From Glutamicibacter sp. B1 (GTDB taxonomy: Bacteria > Actinomycetota > Actinomycetes > Actinomycetales > Micrococcaceae): 64,000 nucleotides of DNA. The stretch spans positions 1,240,001 to 1,304,000 of the forward strand of contig NZ_CP125942.1 of the NCBI RefSeq assembly GCF_039602135.1, in the 5' to 3' direction. Position 1 is the stretch's first letter. Each line of letters opens with the position of its first letter. The notes under the pieces are model-generated. The model did not search any database and was not told the origin of the DNA. It saw only the letters and a program-made list of their open reading frames with translations. The position numbers and the translations under genes were made by a program. This document shows, piece by piece, positions 33,370 through 42,500 of the stretch.

Positions 33370-33398
33370 TCGTATATCCAACCAACCACTGAGCATGG

Positions 33399-34895
33399 TT
33401 ATGCCGCGAGGTCTTCAACATCCGGCGGACCATCATCTTTTCCGGGTGGTTCACTACCGGGGTCTGGTGGCTGATTCAACCAGGCCTCAAAGGTCTGCAC
33501 CCACTCCGCTTCACTCATGCACTGCTTATAGGGTTGATGAGCGAACCCCGTCGCCGGTGGCGCCGTGGAATGATACGTCGGCCCCATCCCGGTCGCGATC
33601 TTCAACTTATGTAAACCGTTACTGAGGACAAACTCTTGCCATCCCGGGGTTTCCTTGGCTTGATTACAGAACTTACAGCGTCCATCCCCGTTAGTCACAC
33701 ACGTATGCCCACCTAGATACACTTGGGTCACATGATCAATCTCTTCAATGGTTCCGTCACAGAAGGGGGTGCGGCACCTTCGGTCACGCATCCTGATGAA
33801 CTTCTTGAGTTTCTCCGGGAAGATCCGCGCTTTAGAATCCATCGCGATTAGTTCTTTGTCCCCTGGAGCCGTGTAAAGACGAACCAGTTCTGCGGTGGCT
33901 TCTAGGGCGTTGATGAATGCTGGTGGTCGGGTGGTTGCCATTTCCGCCAACGTCATGTTGTTCAGGATCTCTTCACCAGCCAGTAGCTCCCTGGCGTACT
34001 GGGGTGCGATCACCCCGTACCCTTCAAGGTAGGCTGGCTGCCGGTCACCCAAGAACAGGGTTTTATCGGTCATGATCAACCCAACACTGACCTGCACTGG
34101 GACTTTGGCTTCCGGGTGAGTGCAGAAACTCGCGAGGTAGTCCGCTTCAATCTGCGCCCGGGTTCGTTCATCGCCAAGAGATTTCAGGCTCTTCGACCTG
34201 GTTTTCACCGCGTTCTTCATGGCGATCCCTGCGATCAGGGGCAGTTCTGCGTGGATGCTCATCATCCCGGTCGACGGGTGGGGTGTGAACTTGATACGAC
34301 GCTGCTCTTCCGCACTCTTTTGCTCTTTGCACTGATCATCCGAGGCGTAGGTGAGGGTGAAGTCTTTGACCTTGTCACTGATTTTCTTGGTGCCCAAGTT
34401 AGCGAACATGTGTGGGTTTTGGGCGTAGAGGTCATCAAATTCGGTGCGGCGGCGGGCTTTGACCTGGGCTAGTGGGGTGAGGATCGCCCGCATTTGCGCT
34501 TCCGTGAATTCACCACGACTGTAAGCAGCAGCTAGGTGTGGGGTGTCGTTGAACAGGATGCGACAGTTCTCTAGGTATTCGCTGTAACCGTGGGGGTCTG
34601 TTTTGCGGGCTAATGCGATGTTTGCTGCGGCGCCGCGGTTGAGTTGTTTGAAGTTCCCGCGTTCGGTGTTTTCTTGAACGATGGTGATCTCTGTTTGGTG
34701 GGCGAGGGCTGCTTGGTGGTAGTGCAGGGAGGAGATCGCGTTTTCGAGTTGGTTGATGGTCGCTAAGCATTCTTCGGTGGTGCCGTGTTCTTCGATCTGT
34801 GCCAGGGTGGCTTCCATGCCTTTGATCACGGCGGTGAACGCGTCGTGGTGTTCTGGGGTGGGGTTCCCTGGGTTGGGGATCGTTGTTTCGGACAT
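33399..34895 (-). CDS. DUF222 / HNH endonuclease (13E12-type family)
   Basis: The product is 498 residues. A large N-terminal DUF222 region (about 20-340) is helical and rich in charged residues. A C-terminal HNH motif near 370-430 reads RDRRCRTPFC, then IDHVTQVYLGG, and CKFCNQAKETP, with two CxxC pairs expected to bind zinc. HNH proteins of this kind are common, often multi-copy, in Actinobacteria and are related to the mycobacterial 13E12 repeats. Their DNA target is mostly unknown. The start has a leaderless promoter and a LexA-like palindrome just upstream. Confidence 0.85.
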   Translation of the reverse strand: MSETTIPNPGNPTPEHHDAFTAVIKGMEATLAQIEEHGTTEECLATINQLENAISSLHYHQAALAHQTEITIVQENTERGNFKQLNRGAAANIALARKTDPHGYSEYLENCRILFNDTPHLAAAYSRGEFTEAQMRAILTPLAQVKARRRTEFDDLYAQNPHMFANLGTKKISDKVKDFTLTYASDDQCKEQKSAEEQRRIKFTPHPSTGMMSIHAELPLIAGIAMKNAVKTRSKSLKSLGDERTRAQIEADYLASFCTHPEAKVPVQVSVGLIMTDKTLFLGDRQPAYLEGYGVIAPQYARELLAGEEILNNMTLAEMATTRPPAFINALEATAELVRLYTAPGDKELIAMDSKARIFPEKLKKFIRMRDRRCRTPFCDGTIEEIDHVTQVYLGGHTCVTNGDGRCKFCNQAKETPGWQEFVLSNGLHKLKIATGMGPTYHSTAPPATGFAHQPYKQCMSEAEWVQTFEAWLNQPPDPGSEPPGKDDGPPDVEDLAA

Positions 34896-34902
34896 ATTCT
34901 TA

Positions 34903-34937
34903 TTTTACGCCTGATAATCGAATATGTCTTCGATTAT
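34903..34937 (-). promoter_or_regulatory. Leaderless promoter with overlapping LexA-like palindrome
   Basis: Read on the minus strand, TAAAAT (34908-34903) lies six bases upstream of the ATG, with AAGACA 17 bases further up as -35. This is the layout of leaderless actinobacterial genes, and no ribosome site is seen. The -35 region lies inside ATAATCGAA-N6-TTCGATTAT (34914-34937), which contains TCGAA-N6-TTCGA. The SOS box of Gram-positives is TCGAAC-N4-GTTCGA, so the outer bases agree and the inner C/G pair does not. Confidence 0.5.
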
Positions 34938-35028
34938 TTGGTTGCGGGTGGATAACTTTTAGAACACGTTGATGTGACAGGTCAGAGACGGATTGACGGG
35001 TATCTAAAGCTAAGAAACCGGTGGGGAA

Positions 35029-35442
35029 CTAGGCCTTGGTGGCGTTCTTAGCGCGGCAATCGGCGCAGAGGCCGTAGATCTCAACCGTGTGTTCGGGGTC
35101 GGAAAAATAATGCTCGGCAGCGACTCGTGCGGCCCAGCGTTCGACCGAAGGTGCTTGAACTTCGACAGTCTTAGAGCAAGAGCGACACACGAGGTGGTGG
35201 TGGTGTGTTTCGGTCACGCATTGGCGGAAACGGGCTTCTCCGTCGCCACTACGAAGGACGTCGAGTAGACCGTCGTCGGCCATGGACTGCAGCAGTCGGT
35301 ACACGGTGGCCAGGGAAACCTTTTTCTCGGAATCTTGCAACCAACGGTGAAGCTGCTGGGCAGTGGCGAAATCGTCGATCTCGCTTAATGCCTGGGTGAC
35401 AGCCAGTCGCTGTTTGGTGATCCGGGTTTCTGGCTGGGACAT
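35029..35442 (-). CDS. zur: Fur-family regulator, probably Zur
   Basis: The product is 137 residues. The N-terminal winged HTH includes RITKQRLAVTQALSE and KKVSLATVYRLLQSMADDG. The metal-binding part has HHHHLVCRSC and a second cysteine pair LCADC. The four cysteines (CxxC twice) make the structural zinc site of Fur family proteins. Fur proteins are repressors that bind DNA with metal bound. With a zinc importer 1.7 kb away, Zur is the likeliest member. No operator is seen directly in front of the gene. Confidence 0.82.
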   Translation of the reverse strand: MSQPETRITKQRLAVTQALSEIDDFATAQQLHRWLQDSEKKVSLATVYRLLQSMADDGLLDVLRSGDGEARFRQCVTETHHHHLVCRSCSKTVEVQAPSVERWAARVAAEHYFSDPEHTVEIYGLCADCRAKNATKA

Positions 35443-35582
35443 CTAGGTGCACCATTCCTTGACTTCGTTGAGGGCTGGCAACAAGGCGAAAATCTGCGCC
35501 GGTCGCCAGTAGTTCCACTCAATTTTAGCCAACTTTCCCAGATGTTGCGTGTCTGGCGCTGGTACGGGCGGGGCGGGGAGCC

Positions 35583-35594
35583 TAGGCTAAGGAT
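35583..35594 (+). promoter_or_regulatory. Leaderless-type promoter of the MBL-fold gene
   Basis: TAGGCT at 35583-35588 is followed by six bases and the ATG at 35595. The AAGGAT in between could be a weak ribosome site, so the call is not certain. Confidence 0.4.
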
Positions 35595-36290
35595 ATGCGT
35601 ATCAAAACCAGAGGCCATTCCTGCATCGAACTAAGTACGATCGATGGTTCGTTACTGCTGGATCCCGGCGTTTTTTCGGATCTGACTGGTGCATTTGAGG
35701 GCAAGAATGCGGTGTTGATCACCCATGAACACGCCGATCACGCCGATGAAGCTGCGATCGTCCAAGCGTTGAATGCTAACTCCGTACTAGAGGTCTACGC
35801 GCCGGCGGTGCTGGCGGACAAACTGCGCGAACAACTGCCGGCAGCGGTGGCTGCGCAGGTGCATACGGTCTGCGCCGGGGCGGACTTGATCGTCGGCGGG
35901 ATTAAGGTGCGAGCGGTGGGAGGTACGCATGCCACGATCCACCGATCCATCGATTTGGTCGCGAACGTGGGGTACATCCTGGGGGACCACGCGGTGGGCC
36001 AGCCGGTCGTGTACCACCCGGGCGATAACTACCATGTCCCTGTTGGTGTGCCGGTAGACCTGCTTCTGCTGCCGGTAATGGCACCGTGGGCCAAGATGTC
36101 TGAAGCCGCAGATTTTGCGGTAGCGGTTAAGGCGGCAACGTGGGCTCCGATCCATGATGGGTTGCTCAACGAGCGTGGCACCGCGTTGTTCGATCGTCAG
36201 CTCGGTGCGATTGCTGGGCGCGATGGCAGTGAATTCCGGCGGCTAGAAGTCGGCGTGGAAACCAAAGTTGAAGAACTGCTAGCGAGGTAG
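35595..36290 (+). CDS. Metallo-beta-lactamase-fold protein (UlaG-like)
   Basis: The product is 231 residues. Motif THEHADHAD is the HxHxDH metal site, preceded by LLLDPGVF and followed by HPGDNYH later; the last His-rich part is APIHDG. It belongs to the UlaG-like branch of the MBL fold and binds two metals. Substrates of this branch include sugar lactones and nucleotides, but none can be read here. It is 5 bases before the sulfurtransferase gene, so they form one transcript. Confidence 0.85.
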   Translation: MRIKTRGHSCIELSTIDGSLLLDPGVFSDLTGAFEGKNAVLITHEHADHADEAAIVQALNANSVLEVYAPAVLADKLREQLPAAVAAQVHTVCAGADLIVGGIKVRAVGGTHATIHRSIDLVANVGYILGDHAVGQPVVYHPGDNYHVPVGVPVDLLLLPVMAPWAKMSEAADFAVAVKAATWAPIHDGLLNERGTALFDRQLGAIAGRDGSEFRRLEVGVETKVEELLAR

Positions 36291-36295
36291 CGTCG

Positions 36296-37126
36296 ATGAA
36301 TCCCTTGATTTCTGCCCGCGAGCTGCAAGAGCTCGGAGAAAAGCAGTGTGTGCTCCTGGATGTTCGATGGACCCTTGGCCGGGACGACGGCGCGCAACAG
36401 TATGCGCTCGGCCACATTCCTTCGGCGGTGTTCGTCGACCTTGAACGCGAGCTATCAGGCTCAGTGGGCGAGCATACCGGTCGGCATCCGCTGCCTTTGC
36501 CTGCAGATTTTGAGGCGGCGGCTCGGCGCTGGGGAATTAATGATGACAGCCATGTGGTGGTCTATGACGACTCTGGTGCGTTGGCGGCGGCTCGGGCGTG
36601 GTGGCTATTGCGTCATGCCGGGTTTGAGCAGGTGCAGGTGCTTGATGGGGGACTGGAAGCCTGGAAGCAGGCCGGCGGAGAAGTTTCTACTGAACCTGGG
36701 CAGGCTCGGGCCGGAACCGTGTCGCTGTCATGGGGTCGGATGCCGGTGGTGGAATTCGACGAGCTGGAATCTCTGGCCGGGGTGCTGATCGATTCGCGAG
36801 CCACGGTGCGCTATTTGGGGATCCAAGAACCTGTGGACCCGGTGGCCGGGCACATCCCCGGGGCACTGAACCGTCCCACCACCGATAATCTCGATGAGCA
36901 AGCCCGTTTCTACAGCCCCGAGGTATTGCGGGCAGCCTTCGAAAAGCTTGGTGCGGTGCAGGGTGGATCGGCGGCCTATTGCGGGTCGGGAATTACCGCA
37001 GCCCATCAGGTCCTGGCCGCGGCCAGCGCCGGGATTGAGCTGGGCCTGTACCCTGGAAGCTGGTCTGAATACTGCTCGTACCCGCAGGCTCCGGTGGCGA
37101 CCAGCGATGAGAAGCACCGCAACTAG
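36296..37126 (+). CDS. Thiosulfate/3-mercaptopyruvate sulfurtransferase (rhodanese)
   Basis: The product is 276 residues with two rhodanese domains. The active loop of the second domain is CGSGITA, with the catalytic Cys. The first is inactive and holds RWTLGRDDGAQQY and SGALAAARAWWLL. The CGSGxTA loop type is found in SseA-like mercaptopyruvate sulfurtransferases. It starts behind GAGG and forms an operon with the MBL gene upstream; a HIT gene follows after 42 bases. Confidence 0.9.
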   Translation: MNPLISARELQELGEKQCVLLDVRWTLGRDDGAQQYALGHIPSAVFVDLERELSGSVGEHTGRHPLPLPADFEAAARRWGINDDSHVVVYDDSGALAAARAWWLLRHAGFEQVQVLDGGLEAWKQAGGEVSTEPGQARAGTVSLSWGRMPVVEFDELESLAGVLIDSRATVRYLGIQEPVDPVAGHIPGALNRPTTDNLDEQARFYSPEVLRAAFEKLGAVQGGSAAYCGSGITAAHQVLAAASAGIELGLYPGSWSEYCSYPQAPVATSDEKHRN

Positions 37127-37168
37127 ATTTCCACTCACTAGACGTCTATTTAGCAACGAAAGGCAGCA

Positions 37169-37597
37169 ATGAGTACGCTGTTTAGCAAAATTATCGAGGG
37201 CCAGATCCCAGGCCGGTTCGTATGGAAAGACGAGACCTGTGTGGCTTTCTTGTCCATTGGACCGCTGTCTGACGGGCATGCCCTGGTAGTTCCTCGGCAG
37301 GAGATCGACGAGTTTACCGACGCTTCCGAAGAGTTGCTCACGCACCTGACCTTGGTCGCCCAGAAGATTGGGCAGACCCAGAAGCGGGTCTTTGGTGCGC
37401 AGCGTGCCGGGCTGATGATCGCTGGATTTGAGGTTCCGCACCTGCATGTGCACGTGTGGCCGACCAACTCGCTGGCCGATTTTGACCTCTCCAATGCTGC
37501 TGATAATCCCGATCCGAAGGCCATGGATCATAACGCGCAGGTGTTGCGCGCGGGCTTGGTGGCTGACGGTCACGGCGAATTTGTCCCCGAAGCCTAG
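37169..37597 (+). CDS. HIT-family nucleotide hydrolase/transferase
   Basis: The product is 142 residues with the histidine triad HLHVHVWP near the C-terminal third and the N-terminal FSKIIEGQIPGRFVWKDE of the Hint/HIT class. HIT proteins split AMP or other nucleotide esters from lysine, sulfate or phosphate groups. Substrate unknown. The stop overlaps the next gene by 17 bases. Confidence 0.9.
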   Translation: MSTLFSKIIEGQIPGRFVWKDETCVAFLSIGPLSDGHALVVPRQEIDEFTDASEELLTHLTLVAQKIGQTQKRVFGAQRAGLMIAGFEVPHLHVHVWPTNSLADFDLSNAADNPDPKAMDHNAQVLRAGLVADGHGEFVPEA

Positions 37598-37973
37598 GTA
37601 TATTCGTTACCAGTCGACGCGGGCTAATGCGCGCGGGGTGCATCCGGGGATCTTCGGCTTGGCCAATGTGTTGGGCCGCGACGGTAAGCTCACGGCTGAG
37701 CAACATGCGATCTGGCGTGCCGGCAACGACTGGTACAACGCGGCCTACCCGAACCCAAGCGATACGGATCCGGACGTTTACGATCATCGAATCAACCCGG
37801 GTGCGGCCGCGTGGTTTAAAGATGGTGCCCACCACCTGCTGGAGCGCGTCGAACCATATTTGAGGCTGCTCGACGCGCATCAGGTTCCTTGGGAACGGTT
37901 GGAGAGCGCGGACCCCGGCCGAATCATCTACGAAGACGAGGTTCAGGTCGTCGTCGTTCCGGCGGCTAGCTAA
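37581..37973 (+). CDS. Conserved actinobacterial protein of unknown function
   Basis: The product is 130 residues from TTG 37581; GTG 37638 would give 111 residues and loses the conserved RYIRYQSTRANARG part, so I favour TTG despite a weak ribosome site. Conserved motifs are WRAGNDWYNAAYPNPSD, YDHRINPGAAAWFK and the end IIYEDEVQVVVVP. Proteins with this pattern are widespread in Actinobacteria but I know no function. It overlaps the HIT gene and is convergent with lrp, with four bases of shared sequence. Confidence 0.75.
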   Translation: MSPKPRYIRYQSTRANARGVHPGIFGLANVLGRDGKLTAEQHAIWRAGNDWYNAAYPNPSDTDPDVYDHRINPGAAAWFKDGAHHLLERVEPYLRLLDAHQVPWERLESADPGRIIYEDEVQVVVVPAAS

Positions 37974-38404
37974 CCTTTGACGCGGCGCATGGTCATATGT
38001 GAGGTGACGCGCCGGACCGCGGGCAGGGCGGTGAGTTTGGGAACCAGGTCCCGATCGTAGGCCTCGGCGTCGGCCACTTGGATGCGCAAGAAATAGTCTG
38101 GCTGGCCGTAGAGGCGGCGAATTTCGGTGACTCCTTCGACCCTGTTCACGGCTGTTTCAAATTCATCGAGGCTGTGCTCGTTGTTCATCTCGACGTCGAT
38201 GGCCACGGTGACTTCGAAGCCACGTCCGTAGGCTTTGGGATTGATAATCGCCTTGTAGCCGGCGATGATTCCCTCGGCCTCCAAACGTTGGACACGACGC
38301 AGGCAGGGAGCAGGGGTTAGACCTACCCGGCGCGAGAGTTCCAGATTGCTGATGCGCGCGTCATTTTCGAGTTCGGCAATAATTGCGCGGTCTAAATCGT
38401 CCAT
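37970..38404 (-). CDS. Lrp/AsnC-family transcriptional regulator
   Basis: The product is 144 residues. A winged HTH at the N-terminus (LDRAIIAELENDARISNLELSRRVGLTPAP) is followed by an AsnC/RAM ligand-binding domain (VAIDVEMNNEHSL, then VEGVTEIRRLYGQPDYFL). This family senses amino acids. It faces the branched-chain amino-acid exporter azlCD across 81 bases, the usual layout for a regulator of that exporter, so it most likely controls azlC in response to branched-chain or other amino acids. Confidence 0.9.
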   Translation of the reverse strand: MDDLDRAIIAELENDARISNLELSRRVGLTPAPCLRRVQRLEAEGIIAGYKAIINPKAYGRGFEVTVAIDVEMNNEHSLDEFETAVNRVEGVTEIRRLYGQPDYFLRIQVADAEAYDRDLVPKLTALPAVRRVTSHMTMRRVKG

Positions 38405-38473
38405 GTGCCTATTATTGCTTATTTGAGGGTCGGATTAGCTAGAATTAGCAACCATATTTGGTCTCAAATTTCC

Positions 38474-38485
38474 TAATATTGCTAC
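38474..38485 (+). promoter_or_regulatory. Leaderless promoter of azlC
   Basis: TAATAT at 38474-38479 is exactly six bases before the ATG at 38486, with no ribosome site. The 81 bases up to the lrp start should also carry the regulator's site. Confidence 0.5.
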
Positions 38486-39235
38486 ATGTTCGAAAAGTTG
38501 GCAATTAAGTCTATGAAACCTGCAGCTGTTGGCAGCCGATGGCAGCAGATCAGGCTCGGAGCGCACAATGTCCTTCCCGCCTGCCTAGCGGTGATTCCCT
38601 TGGGGTTGGCGCTGGGCGTGCTACTGGTACGCACCGGGCTGCCGTGGTGGTCGGCCCCGCTACTGGCCGGGTTGGTTTTCGCCGGCTCCTTGGAATTTTT
38701 GCTGATCGGTCTGCTGGCCGTCGCAGCGCCACTTTCGCACATTGCGCTGACCACCATGGTCGTGAACTTTCGCCACGTGTTTTACGCGATCTCTTTTCCC
38801 CTGCACAAGGTTCGCGGCAGAGGGGCCAAGGCCTACAGCATGTTCGCGCTGACCGACGAGGCCTACGCGCTGACGATGGAAGCTGAACGTGAGAACTATT
38901 CTTCGGCCCGGATCCTGAGCATCCAGTCGCTGTTCCACGCCAGCTGGACGATCAGCGTGCTCGCTGGCGCGCTGCTGACCGGGCTGATCCCTGAGTCGAT
39001 CAAGGGCCTGGACTTTGCGGTGACGGCGCTGTTCACCGTCCTGGCGATCGAAGCCTATAAGGCCTACCGGAGTCTGCCGCTCTCGCTCTTGGCCTTGATT
39101 AGTGCCGTCGTGGCCAGCTGGATCGCACCGCAAAGCATGATGGTGGTGGCTATGGTGATGTTTTTGATCGGCTTATCGGTGGCCTATTTGCTGCGCCGCG
39201 GAACCAAGGAATCAGAAGGAAGTCATGCCCGATAA
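38486..39235 (+). CDS. azlC: Branched-chain amino-acid exporter, large subunit
   Basis: The product is 249 residues with about six membrane helices and the AzlC signature GLALGVLLVRTGLPWWSAPL and GSLEFLLIGLLA. AzlC/AzlD form an exporter of branched-chain amino acids or their analogues such as 4-azaleucine. The final part KESEGSHAR is soluble. The start overlaps a leaderless promoter. The next gene begins 11 bases before this one ends. Confidence 0.9.
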   Translation: MFEKLAIKSMKPAAVGSRWQQIRLGAHNVLPACLAVIPLGLALGVLLVRTGLPWWSAPLLAGLVFAGSLEFLLIGLLAVAAPLSHIALTTMVVNFRHVFYAISFPLHKVRGRGAKAYSMFALTDEAYALTMEAERENYSSARILSIQSLFHASWTISVLAGALLTGLIPESIKGLDFAVTALFTVLAIEAYKAYRSLPLSLLALISAVVASWIAPQSMMVVAMVMFLIGLSVAYLLRRGTKESEGSHAR

Positions 39236-39548
39236 TCTCTACCTGTTTTCGGCCATTGCGCTCAGCGCAGCACTGACCTTTGCCTTGCGCGCGCTGCCTT
39301 TTACCTTCATCACCAAATTACGCAGCAACGACTTCATCAACTATCTGGCCGGGCGCATGCCACTGGGAATTATGGTGGTACTGCTCGCTTCCACGATTCC
39401 GGCAGGCATCATGGACCTAGCAGTGGCGTGGCCGGTGGCCGCCGCACTCGCGACCACCATAGGTCTGCACCTGTTCAAATCCAACGCCGTACTCAGCGTG
39501 CTCGGTGGCACGGCGGTGTACGTGGGCATCCTGAGCTGGCCGCTATAG
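39225..39548 (+). CDS. azlD: Branched-chain amino-acid exporter, small subunit
   Basis: The product is 107 residues with three to four membrane helices (FTFALRALPFTFITK near the start, then GIMVVLLASTIPAG). It overlaps azlC by 11 bases and is typical of AzlD, which always pairs with AzlC. The end overlaps the oppositely oriented hrpA by six bases. Confidence 0.9.
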   Translation: MPDNLYLFSAIALSAALTFALRALPFTFITKLRSNDFINYLAGRMPLGIMVVLLASTIPAGIMDLAVAWPVAAALATTIGLHLFKSNAVLSVLGGTAVYVGILSWPL

Positions 39549-42500
39549 TTCCGCCAAGCCGTCCTTGATGGCCTTGCGGATGCGCTTTTCGCTCACCGAA
39601 TAGGCAGTGCCCAGTTCTTGGGCAAACAGCGAGATGCGCATTTCTTCGAGCATCCACTTCACCTGCGCCAGCGTGGCCGGGACGCGGGCGCCCTGAGGCA
39701 CGCGTTCCAGGGCGGTATCGTACTCATCCTCCAGCTTCTGGATGATTACCAGTGCCTGAGAGTCACGGGTGACCGCTCCGCCACGCAGCTTCTCCAAACG
39801 CTTCTCGATACCTTGCACATAGCGTGGCAGGCGCAGCAGATTCGCCGCCCCGGTGGCAGCGATGAAGCCCGGATAAATCAGCTGTTCCAACTGCGAACGG
39901 ATATCGGAGACCGCCGCGAACATGGCCAGTGACTTGGTGTTCTTCAAATCCTTGTTGATGCGTGTGGAGGCAGCAAACACCTTGGCGACCACCGCGGTGA
40001 TGGTGAAGATGGTATCGATCTGCTCGGCGCGGACGGTTTCGAACAACGCCTCAAACTCGGCACGCTTCATGGGCAGTTTTTCGGGGACCAACTGATCCAC
40101 CGCAGCCATCGTGCAGTCGGCGATCAACTTGTCGATCGACCCGTGCGGGTTCTGCGTAAAGACCAGTTTCTCCGCATTGTTCAGGTGAGAAATCACAAAC
40201 TTGGCAGCCGGTGGCAAACGCAGCATCAACAGGCGGATCACCCCCGAACGGTGCGCGGCATCGCGTTCGGACTCATTACGGAAGACCGTGAGGTCCACCG
40301 TGGAACCGTTATCATTCAGGCCCGGGAACGCGGTGATCTGCTGTCCCATCACGGTGGTGGTCACCTTGGCCGGCAGGGTATCACCCAGGGTTTCGCCGGC
40401 GGCCGCCAACTGTGGCCAGGTTTCCAAGGCTTTCTGATCCCAAGCGCCGGCCTGCGCGCTATTCGCCGACTTTTTGCGGTTCTTCGCAGCGGGTGCGGGT
40501 TGGCCCGGTTTGCCGGGTTTAGTGGTGCGGGGATTGACGGAACTAGATGCGACGGAGCCAGGGGAGTTGACCCCACTGGCCAAGGCCGCCCGGTTGGCCG
40601 CGGCGAACTTGTATTGCAGGGCCGCAAGATCATCACCCTGACCGAGCACCTTGCCCGAGGCATCGGTGACGGTGAAACCAAAGCGCAGGTGGGCCGGAAG
40701 AGTGGTGAAGTCGAAAACTCCCGGATCCACCACCATGCCCCGAAGCCGGCGCAGGACCAAGGCCAAAGACTCGGCCAAATCATCGGTGGCCGGATCAAAA
40801 TCAGCGTTGAGCATCTCCAAGGCCTTACCCGCCACATCCGGGGCAGGAACAAAGTTCTTGCGAATGGACTTGGGCATGGACCGAATCAGCGCAGTGATCA
40901 GTTCATGGCGCAGACCAGGAATTAGCCAGGCAAAACGCGCAGGCTCCAGCTGGTTGAGGAAGACCACCGGGACGCGAAGCGAAACTCCGTCGCCCTCATT
41001 CCCGGAAGCTGCGGGGTTGTACTCGTAACTCAGTGGCAGGTGAATGGATCCCAGTTGCCAAGTCGTGGGGAACAGGCTCTCATCAAGCGGCTCGCCCTCA
41101 GCCAACAGCGCCTCGGGATCAAAATCCAGCAGTGTGGGGTCGGTAGCGCGCGCCTTTTTCCACCAGCGATCAAAGTGCCGCTCGGAATATACCTGGGCCC
41201 CGACCCGAGCATCGTAGAACGCAAAGAGGTCCTCGTCGCTAATGCGCAAATCATGCCGGCGCATGCGGGTTTCAAGCTCTTCCACTTCTTCGAGCAGTGC
41301 CCGGTTCTTGGCGAAGAACTTGTGATGGGTGCGCCAGTCACCCTCGACCAGGGCATGGCGAATAAAAAGCTCACGCGCAAGATCGGGATCCACCCGCCAA
41401 TAGTGGAATTGGCGCCGCGGAATAATCGGCAGGCCAAAGAGCGTGACCTTCTCATAACCCATGACCGAGCCGGTGCGCTTGGACCAATGTGGTTCTGAAT
41501 GGGTGCGTTTGAGCAGCTGGGGAGCCACTTCTTCGACCCATTCCGGGGCGATGCTCGCATTCACGCGGGCCCACAGGCGCGAGGTTTCCACCAGCTCAGC
41601 GGACATGATCCAGGTCGGCGACTTTTTGAACAGACCCGAACCAGGGAAGATCGCAAAGCGGGTGCCGCGTGCACCCAGATAGTCGCGCTTACGCTCATCG
41701 TAGAGGCCAATATGCCCGAGCAACCCGGCCAGCAACGACTTGTGGACTTGGTCTTCGTTCGCGGCCGGATCGATCGGCGCGGCCGCCACCGTGATCCCCA
41801 GCGGTTTGGCCAACTGGCGTAGCTGGGTGAACAAGTCCTGCCACTCACGCACGCGCAGGTAGTTGATGAACTCTGCCTTGCACAGCCGGCGGAAGGCCGA
41901 AGAGGACAACTCTTTTTGTTGCTCCTGCAGGTAGGCCCAGAGGTTCAGTATTCCGATAAAGTCCGATTTCTCGTCCACAAATCGCTTGTGAAGTTCCACG
42001 GCACGATCGCGTTGGCCGGTCTCCTCGCTGGGACGTTCGCGCGGGTCTTGGATGCTCAGCCCAGCGGCGAGCACCATGACCTCCTTGGCCACGCCGCGAT
42101 CCGCGGATTCGACGATCATGCGGCCCAGACGCACATCAAGTGGCAATTGGGCTAGCTTGCGCCCGATCTGCGTGAGCTTGGCGGCCTTGGTGGATTCCAG
42201 AGCGCCAAGTTCGCGCAGCAGGTTCACACCATCGGTGATGGCGCGGGCCTCGGGTGGTTGCACAAACGGGAACTGTGCGACCTCGGCGGCTGAGGCCACC
42301 ACACCCATGGAGATCATCTGCAAGATCACGCTGGCTAGATTGGTGCGCAGAATTTCCGGGTCGGTGAACTCGGGGCGCGAGTCATAGTCGGACTCAGAGT
42401 ACAGGCGGATCGCGATGCCCTCCGAGACACGACCACAACGACCCGAACGCTGGTTGGCGCTGGCTTGGGAGACGCGTTCAATCGGTAGGCGCTGCACCTT

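Noticed and set aside
34893..34937. Start-codon-sequestering riboswitch in front of the DUF222 gene
   Set aside because: The two nested repeats could fold alternately in RNA, but the -10 box six bases before the ATG suggests that the region is not transcribed; a DNA operator is the better reading.
37638..37973. GTG 37638 as start of the gene after HIT
   Set aside because: It would cut off the RYIRYQSTRANARG part, which looks conserved in the family, so TTG 37581 is preferred though its ribosome site is weak.
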